DNA of 64,000 nucleotides from contig NZ_CP041614.1 of the NCBI RefSeq assembly GCF_007197555.1, positions 1,046,001 through 1,110,000 of the forward strand. The letters are read 5' to 3'. This document shows positions 59,625 through 64,000 of this stretch, in pieces. Numbering within the stretch: the first letter of the stretch is position 1; the number at the start of each line of letters is the position of its first letter. Both the position numbers and the translations under genes were made by a program. The DNA is from Shewanella psychropiezotolerans (GTDB lineage Bacteria > Pseudomonadota > Gammaproteobacteria > Enterobacterales > Shewanellaceae). The notes beneath the pieces were generated by a model that had not been told where the DNA came from, searched no databases, and saw only the letters and a program-made list of their open reading frames with translations.

Positions 59625-61250
59625 ATGAATTCTAATAACACGATCGATTCAAAGATGGGCTCAGCCCGTGTGCTTATGGTGCAGGGAACCACTTCCGATG
59701 CAGGTAAGAGCACCTTAGTCGCTGGCCTGTGTCGCTTATTTGCCCGCAAGGGGAGGCGCGTTGCCCCGTTTAAACCACAGAATATGGCACTCAACAGTGC
59801 GGTAACGGCCGATGGTGGTGAGATTGGCCGTGCTCAGGCATTACAAGCGGTGGCCTGTGGTTTACCCCTGCACACAGATTTTAATCCCATCTTGCTTAAA
59901 CCTAGCTCAGATACCGGTGCTCAGGTCATAGTTCAAGGCCAGGCACTGGACCAGATGGAGGCTAAGACCTTCTTCGGTCTGCATAAAGGTCAGGGTGATG
60001 GAAGTGGAGGCGAGTACCTGCCCGGTTATCGGGTCAAAGCCATGTCTGCCGTGTTGGATTCGTTTTCGCGTTTAACCCATGCCTATGAGCTGGTGATGGT
60101 AGAAGGGGCGGGTAGTCCGGCTGAGATCAACCTGCGCGAAGGTGATATCGCCAACATGGGGTTCGCCGAAGCGGTAGATTGTCCCGTGATCATCATTGCC
60201 GATATCGATAAAGGTGGTGTATTCGCCCATCTGGTGGGCACCTTAGCATTATTATCTGATACCGAGCAGGCCAGAGTCAAAGGCTTCGTTATCAACCGTT
60301 TTCGCGGCGATATAGCCCTGCTGCAATCGGGATTAGACTGGCTAGAAACGTACACCAATAAGCCTGTTCTGGGTGTGCTGCCCTATCTGCACGATCTGCA
60401 TCTGGACGCCGAGGATGCGCTGACACCAGCACCCAATAAATCGACTCAGACCAGGCTCAAGGTCTTGGTGCTCGTCTTCCCGCGGATCAGTAATCATACC
60501 GATTTCGATCCTCTGCGGCTCAATCCCCATGTTGAATTTAACTATGTATCCCTGCAGATCCAAGCCGAGAGTCAATCTGAGTTTGGTGTGTTACCACCAG
60601 CGGATCTCATCATAGTGCCCGGCAGTAAAAATGTCCGTGCCGATCTGGAATTCCTAAGGAATCAAGGTTGGGACATAGGGATCAAGAAGCACCTGAGATA
60701 CGGCGGCAAGCTGCTGGGGATTTGTGGTGGCTATCAGATGTTAGGCCTGCTTATCGATGATCCTAGCGGTGTCGAAGGCGAGCCCGGTGAAAGCGAAGGA
60801 CTCGGGCTATTGTCTCTGGTCACTGAGCTAAAACCGCAAAAAGTCCTACGTCAGGTGACAGGTAAGCTTTCGTTACTCGGTGAGCTGACCGAGGTGAAAG
60901 GCTATGAGATCCATTGTGGCCAATCCCTGTTACTCAAAACTCAAGCCGAGGGCCAACTTCAGCCCCTGAGCTTATCTCCGGTGGAGTCAAAAGTTGAAGG
61001 TGCGTCTGCTGCAGGCTCGTTCAGTGACGGTTTACTCTCAGAAGATAGCCAAGTGTTAGGCACTTACTTGCACGGCCTGTTCGACTCACCGGATGCCTGC
61101 GCGCTATTACTTAAGTGGGCCGGTATGTCGGATGCAGAACCTGTCGACATAGATGCTATTCGTGATCAGCAGTTGAATCGTTTTGCCGATCAGTTAGAGA
61201 AAGATTTAGATATGGATAAATTAGAGCTGATCCTAAGAACTACCACCTAG
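59625..61250 (+). CDS. cobQ: Cobyric acid synthase
   Basis: 541 residues from the ATG at 59625, the best-placed start before [20 protein letters not shown] (the ATP site); upstream codons to 59544 are not conserved in type. Further motifs: [25 protein letters not shown], the amidotransferase Cys in [11 protein letters not shown] and its His in GTYLHGLFD. It amidates adenosylcobyrinic a,c-diamide; in salvage organisms it accepts cobyric acid intermediates. Confidence 0.94.
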   Translation: MNSNNTIDSKMGSARVLMVQGTTSDAGKSTLVAGLCRLFARKGRRVAPFKPQNMALNSAVTADGGEIGRAQALQAVACGLPLHTDFNPILLKPSSDTGAQVIVQGQALDQMEAKTFFGLHKGQGDGSGGEYLPGYRVKAMSAVLDSFSRLTHAYELVMVEGAGSPAEINLREGDIANMGFAEAVDCPVIIIADIDKGGVFAHLVGTLALLSDTEQARVKGFVINRFRGDIALLQSGLDWLETYTNKPVLGVLPYLHDLHLDAEDALTPAPNKSTQTRLKVLVLVFPRISNHTDFDPLRLNPHVEFNYVSLQIQAESQSEFGVLPPADLIIVPGSKNVRADLEFLRNQGWDIGIKKHLRYGGKLLGICGGYQMLGLLIDDPSGVEGEPGESEGLGLLSLVTELKPQKVLRQVTGKLSLLGELTEVKGYEIHCGQSLLLKTQAEGQLQPLSLSPVESKVEGASAAGSFSDGLLSEDSQVLGTYLHGLFDSPDACALLLKWAGMSDAEPVDIDAIRDQQLNRFADQLEKDLDMDKLELILRTTT

Positions 61251-61330
61251 GAATTAGGGGCTAGGAGCTGCTTTAGTTTGCATCGAATCTCCCGGCTAAA
61301 GCCGATCCTACATAAAAATATGGGAATAAA

Positions 61331-61983
61331 ATGACAGATAATAACGAAAACTCGAATTCAATTGATGAAGAAAAACAGATGAGCCTGGAAGAGAGGAAAG
61401 CCCAACGTCATAAGCAGAGGCAGCAGAGAGTCAAGGAGTCTGTCGATGCCAAAATTGCTGCGGCTCAAGAAGAGAAGGGCATTCTCTTAGTGCTAACAGG
61501 TAATGGTAAAGGCAAGTCTACCTCGGGTTTGGCACGATTGCGCGCAGTGTCGGTCACGGTAAAAAGTCTGCGGTAGTGCAGTTTATCAAGGGTAACTGGG
61601 AATGTGGCGAGCGTACTCTACTCGAAGGAGCCGGGGTCGAATTTCATGTGATGGGTACCGGCTTTACCTGGGAAACCCAAGATAGAGAGAAAGATACCCA
61701 AGCCGCCGAGAGTGCCTGGACTGCTGCAGAAGCGTTACTCAAAGACGAGTCGATAGATTGCCTTATGCTTGATGAGCTGACCTATATGGTGAGCTATCAC
61801 TATCTCGAAGTCGACAGAGTCATAGAGGCACTGAAGAATCGTCCGCCAATGCAGCATGTAATTATTACCGGAAGGGCGTGTCACAGGGCTATTATCGAGC
61901 TGGCGGATACAGTGAGTGAGGTTCAACCTATTAAGCATGCGTTTGATAATGGAATTAAAGCCCAACCCGGCTTCGACTACTAA
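61331..61983 (+). CDS. cobO: Corrinoid adenosyltransferase (CobO/BtuR), one frameshift as given
   Basis: Frame breaks at the T3 run 61528-61530; one more T joins GNGKGKSTSGFGTIARSVGH with GKKSAVVQFIKGNWECGERT, giving 218 codons. The P-loop is GNGKGKST; later LMLDELTYMVSY, VIITGRACHR and LADTVSEVQPIKHAFD are standard. It adenosylates cobalt(I) corrinoids. The N-terminal helix is charged (SLEERKAQRHKQRQQRV). Confidence 0.93.
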
Positions 61984-62300
61984 AAATGGCTATTGCAGAA
62001 GTGAATTGCTGCGTTACGTCCTCGCTCACAATTCGCCTACCTAAAGGTATGTCTTCGTTGTTCGCTGTGGGGCGCCTTGCACTTCGCTTCTTCATCACGC
62101 CATTTTCTTTCTGCCTGTTTGAAATTACATTTCTTTGTGCTAACCACTGTGGCGTTATTGTCTGCCCGGCTTGCAGTTATAAAGAGTTCAGCCAATTACA
62201 TAGAGCCGTCAGCTTATCTAATAAAGAGCCTTCGGCGGCTTTTGGGTAGAAAGCGCGTATGCTCAGGGGCAGGCTTTCAGTGAATGTCTTAAGAGAATTG
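61984..62300 (+). repeat. Repeat-like intergenic sequence after cobO
   Basis: The stretch starting AAATGGCTATTGCAGAAGTG and continuing GCTGCGTTACGTCCTCGCTC has the look of the dispersed intergenic repeats of Shewanella-type genomes (recalled, not searched). It gives overlapping ORFs (61986-62249, 62077-62283) without ribosome sites, which I do not accept. Its right part holds the hairpin at 62223-62242. Confidence 0.4.
62223..62242 (+). terminator. Possible terminator after cobO
   Basis: AAAGAGCC and GGCGGCTTTT fold around TTC with one bulge and end in four T residues. It lies 240 bases past cobO. Confidence 0.4.
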
Positions 62301-62410
62301 CTTTGGATTCTTAGAGAGGATCTTGGGGGTTGCTTAGATAAATCTAGGGTGATTTTTTTGGAAGAGTTTTAGAGTGAAACGGGATAAGTACTTGGATATT
62401 AAGATAAGTT

Positions 62411-62497
62411 TGGTACAGATGGAGAGACTTGAACTCTCACGCCCTTACGGGCACTAGCACCTGAAGCTAGCGTGTCTACCAATTCCACCACATCTGC
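62411..62497 (-). tRNA. tRNA-Leu (anticodon CAG)
   Basis: 87 bases including an encoded CCA. On the minus strand the acceptor GCAGATG pairs with CATCTGT; the D arm has TGGTAGACACG; the anticodon stem-loop is CTAGC-TTCAGGT-GCTAG, giving CAG; a long variable arm (TGCCCGTAAGGGCG) and the T arm AGAGTTCAAGTCTCT follow, as expected for a class II leucine tRNA. Confidence 0.97.
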
Positions 62498-62660
62498 ATT
62501 GCTTATAGTCAAGAAAATAGTTCATTAATACACCTATTTTTCAACTGCTTGCAAGACTGATAGTACTGCTCTATCTTATTGCTGTCAATCAATCTCAGAG
62601 TAATTGGTCTTGGCCTGTCATTGAATGAAATCGCTATGTGTATTTTTATAAGAGAAGGTA

Positions 62661-63485
62661 ATGAAAACTATAAAAAGAATCGTCTTGTTATTGGCTGTTT
62701 GTCTGCCAGTATTTTCGTCTATGGCCGCGCCCGCTAAACGAGTGATTGCGCTATCGCCGCACTCGGTTGAGATGCTGTATGCGATTGGCGCCGGAGACTC
62801 AATACTCGCGACCACAGATCATGCCGACTTTCCAAAATCGGCCTTGGATATCCCTAGAATCGGTGGCTATCACGGCATTCAGATAGAGAGGGTGCTTGAG
62901 CTGGAGCCCGACTTAGTCGTGGTCTGGGGAAGTGGCAATAAGGCCGAGGATCTACAGCGCTTAAAGGACCTGGGATTTAATGTGTATAACAGCGACCCTA
63001 AGACACTGGAAGCCGTTGCCGATGAGCTAAAAGAGCTGGGAGAGTTAACTGGCCATCAAGTCGAGGCAAACAAGGTCGCCGCTGATTACCTTGCTGGGCT
63101 TGAGGCTCTGCGAAACGATAATCTGGTTAAGCCTGAGGTGAAAGTCTTCTATCAGCTCTGGTCTACTCCCTTGATGACAGTGGCTAAGAATAGCTGGATA
63201 CAACAGATAATAGCTGTTTGTCATGGCGACAATGTCTATCTCGATGCGGCCAGTGATTACCCTCAGGTCAGTTTGGAGAGTGTGCTGCTGAAGATGCCGG
63301 ACGTTATTCTGCAGAGTCAGGATGAAGGCAATGTTTTAGGCGTCGACTGGAGTGAGTGGCAGGAGATCCCGGCAGTTAAGAATGAGCATATTTATCAGCT
63401 CAATGCAGACCTGTTACACAGAGCTACACCGCGCGCACTTCAAGGCGTTCAAGCCCTGTGTGATGCGTTAGATAAGGCGAGATAG
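62661..63485 (+). CDS. btuF: Periplasmic cobalamin-binding protein
   Basis: 274 residues; GAAGG precedes the ATG. Signal peptide ends SSMAA (about residue 23). Binding-protein motifs: RVIALSPHSVEMLYAIGAGD, RIGGYHGIQIERVLELEPDL, VVVWGSGNKAEDLQRLKDLG and the C-terminal LHRATPRALQGVQALCDAL. It delivers corrinoids to BtuCD. Separated from cobO by the tRNA gene. Confidence 0.94.
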   Translation: MKTIKRIVLLLAVCLPVFSSMAAPAKRVIALSPHSVEMLYAIGAGDSILATTDHADFPKSALDIPRIGGYHGIQIERVLELEPDLVVVWGSGNKAEDLQRLKDLGFNVYNSDPKTLEAVADELKELGELTGHQVEANKVAADYLAGLEALRNDNLVKPEVKVFYQLWSTPLMTVAKNSWIQQIIAVCHGDNVYLDAASDYPQVSLESVLLKMPDVILQSQDEGNVLGVDWSEWQEIPAVKNEHIYQLNADLLHRATPRALQGVQALCDALDKAR

Positions 63486-63507
63486 CCGCGAACTATGAGC
63501 TTTTATG

Positions 63508-63572
63508 TAGGAGCTGCTTTAGCTGCGAAGCTTTATCTGTGTTATCTCTCCCGGCTAAAGCCGGTCCTACAA
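63508..63572. repeat. BIME/REP-like palindromic pair
   Basis: GTAGGAGCTGCTTTAGCTGC and its near mirror GGCTAAAGCCGGTCCTAC flank a short spacer. Single relatives occur at 56806-56833 (TAGGAGCGGCTTTAGCCGCG) and 61269-61313 (GGCTAAAGCCGATCCTAC), making a small family in the cob cluster's gaps. Confidence 0.7.
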
Positions 63573-63594
63573 TTTTAATGGAACTTTGTGCCCT

Positions 63595-63978
63595 ATGACG
63601 ACTTTACTTATTTGTATGTTTATTGCCATGTTGTTGCCTTATTTGACGAAAGGGCCTGTTGCTTGGGCCATGGCTAAAGCGGGTGGCTACGATAACGCCC
63701 ACCCGAGGGCGCAACAGGCCAAGCTAACTGGCTTCGGTGCTCGCGCGGTGGCGGGGCATCAAAATGCCTTCGAGTCTCTATTGATTTTTGGCTCGTCGGT
63801 AGTGGCTGTCATTGCCACCGATAGCGTTAATGAAACAGTAGTGACCTTGGCGATAATTCATGTGGTTGCACGTATCGCCTATCAGATTCTCTATTTGATC
63901 GATAAAGGGACTTTACGTTCTCTGGCTTGGTTTGTGGCTGTGTTCTGCTCCTTCGGCATTTTCTTCCAGGCGTTTTAA
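63595..63978 (+). CDS. MAPEG family membrane protein
   Basis: 127 residues from the ATG at 63595. Four hydrophobic helices with the MAPEG signature: YDNAHPRAQQAKLTGFGARA, GHQNAFESLLIFG and a C-terminal RIAYQILYLIDKGTLRSLAW. The family includes membrane glutathione transferases; bacterial members of this size are uncharacterised. Not obviously part of the B12 system. Confidence 0.88.
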   Translation: MTTLLICMFIAMLLPYLTKGPVAWAMAKAGGYDNAHPRAQQAKLTGFGARAVAGHQNAFESLLIFGSSVVAVIATDSVNETVVTLAIIHVVARIAYQILYLIDKGTLRSLAWFVAVFCSFGIFFQAF

Positions 63979-64000
63979 TTGAGCATAAGCTCCAGTCAGA

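Noticed and set aside
61331..61983. Programmed frameshift in cobO (and in cobT, cobC)
   Set aside because: The slip sites are ordinary short runs (T3, G4) without slippery heptamers or downstream structures, and relatives are single-frame; sequence error is simpler.
61986..62283. Overlapping 87- and 68-codon ORFs after cobO
   Set aside because: Repeat-like DNA, no ribosome sites, two overlapping frames equally open.

Overview
The window looks like a chromosomal segment of a marine, Shewanella-type gammaproteobacterium. The pointers are a B12 salvage and transport cluster led by a cobalamin riboswitch, a 1256-codon metH, a symporter-histidine kinase fusion, c-type cytochromes, glnD, DUF3332, DUF1090 and DUF799 lipoproteins, and many short intergenic repeats. 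This rests on gene content only; no species can be named.

Layout. 0-1.8 kb: cydAB (cytochrome bd oxidase), minus strand. 2.2-5.6 kb: a compact minus-strand operon (metallo-beta-lactamase, Cys-rich exported peptide, DUF692/MNIO, DUF2063, DoxX) with the architecture of a bufferin-type RiPP pathway. 6.2-8.9 kb: small exported proteins, including two Cys-rich peptides of 44 and 55 residues, and a membrane-anchored glutaredoxin. 8.9-10.1 kb: gene-free repeat region. 10.1-22.3 kb: opine dehydrogenase, outer-membrane protein, heme-type sensor kinase, TM2 protein, glnD, a MerR/methyltransferase pair, lipoproteins, LysR/monooxygenase, RidA. 22.5-26.6 kb: an alpha-pore-forming-toxin-like pair (XaxA/XaxB type), one of them apparently an A+B fusion ending in DUF4332. 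27-32 kb: repeats, DUF465, an exported dehalogenase/CcdA/thioredoxin operon with a divergent LysR, and a cytochrome. 32.2-37.2 kb: a likely L-2,3-diaminopropionate cluster (SbnB, SbnA, SbnI-like ParB protein, FAD/NAD(P)-binding protein, LysE exporter). 37.5-46.3 kb: a mosaic of three cargo blocks (MFS/SDR/LysR; CsgG lipoprotein operon; Fic toxin-antitoxin) separated by degenerate copies of the 3' part of metH and by a dispersed repeat. 46.3-50.1 kb: metH. 50.3-64 kb: symporter-kinase, cobC, riboswitch, btuDC, cobT, cobS, cobU, cobQ, cobO, tRNA-Leu, btuF and a MAPEG protein.

How genes work together. The riboswitch and the btu/cob genes import corrinoids and complete them to adenosylcobalamin; metH nearby is a consumer. 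In the MNIO operon a secreted peptide would be modified at cysteines by DUF692 with DUF2063. In the Sbn-like cluster O-phosphoserine and glutamate would be turned into diaminopropionate, which the FAD protein may modify and LysE may export.

Quality caveat. Nine genes are broken by single-base indels (15 in all, 14 of them one base missing, nearly all in homopolymers). Restoring the base gives a full-length, in-frame family member every time. I annotate these as single genes and read the breaks mainly as sequence errors. The fic gene is different: it carries an in-frame TGA.
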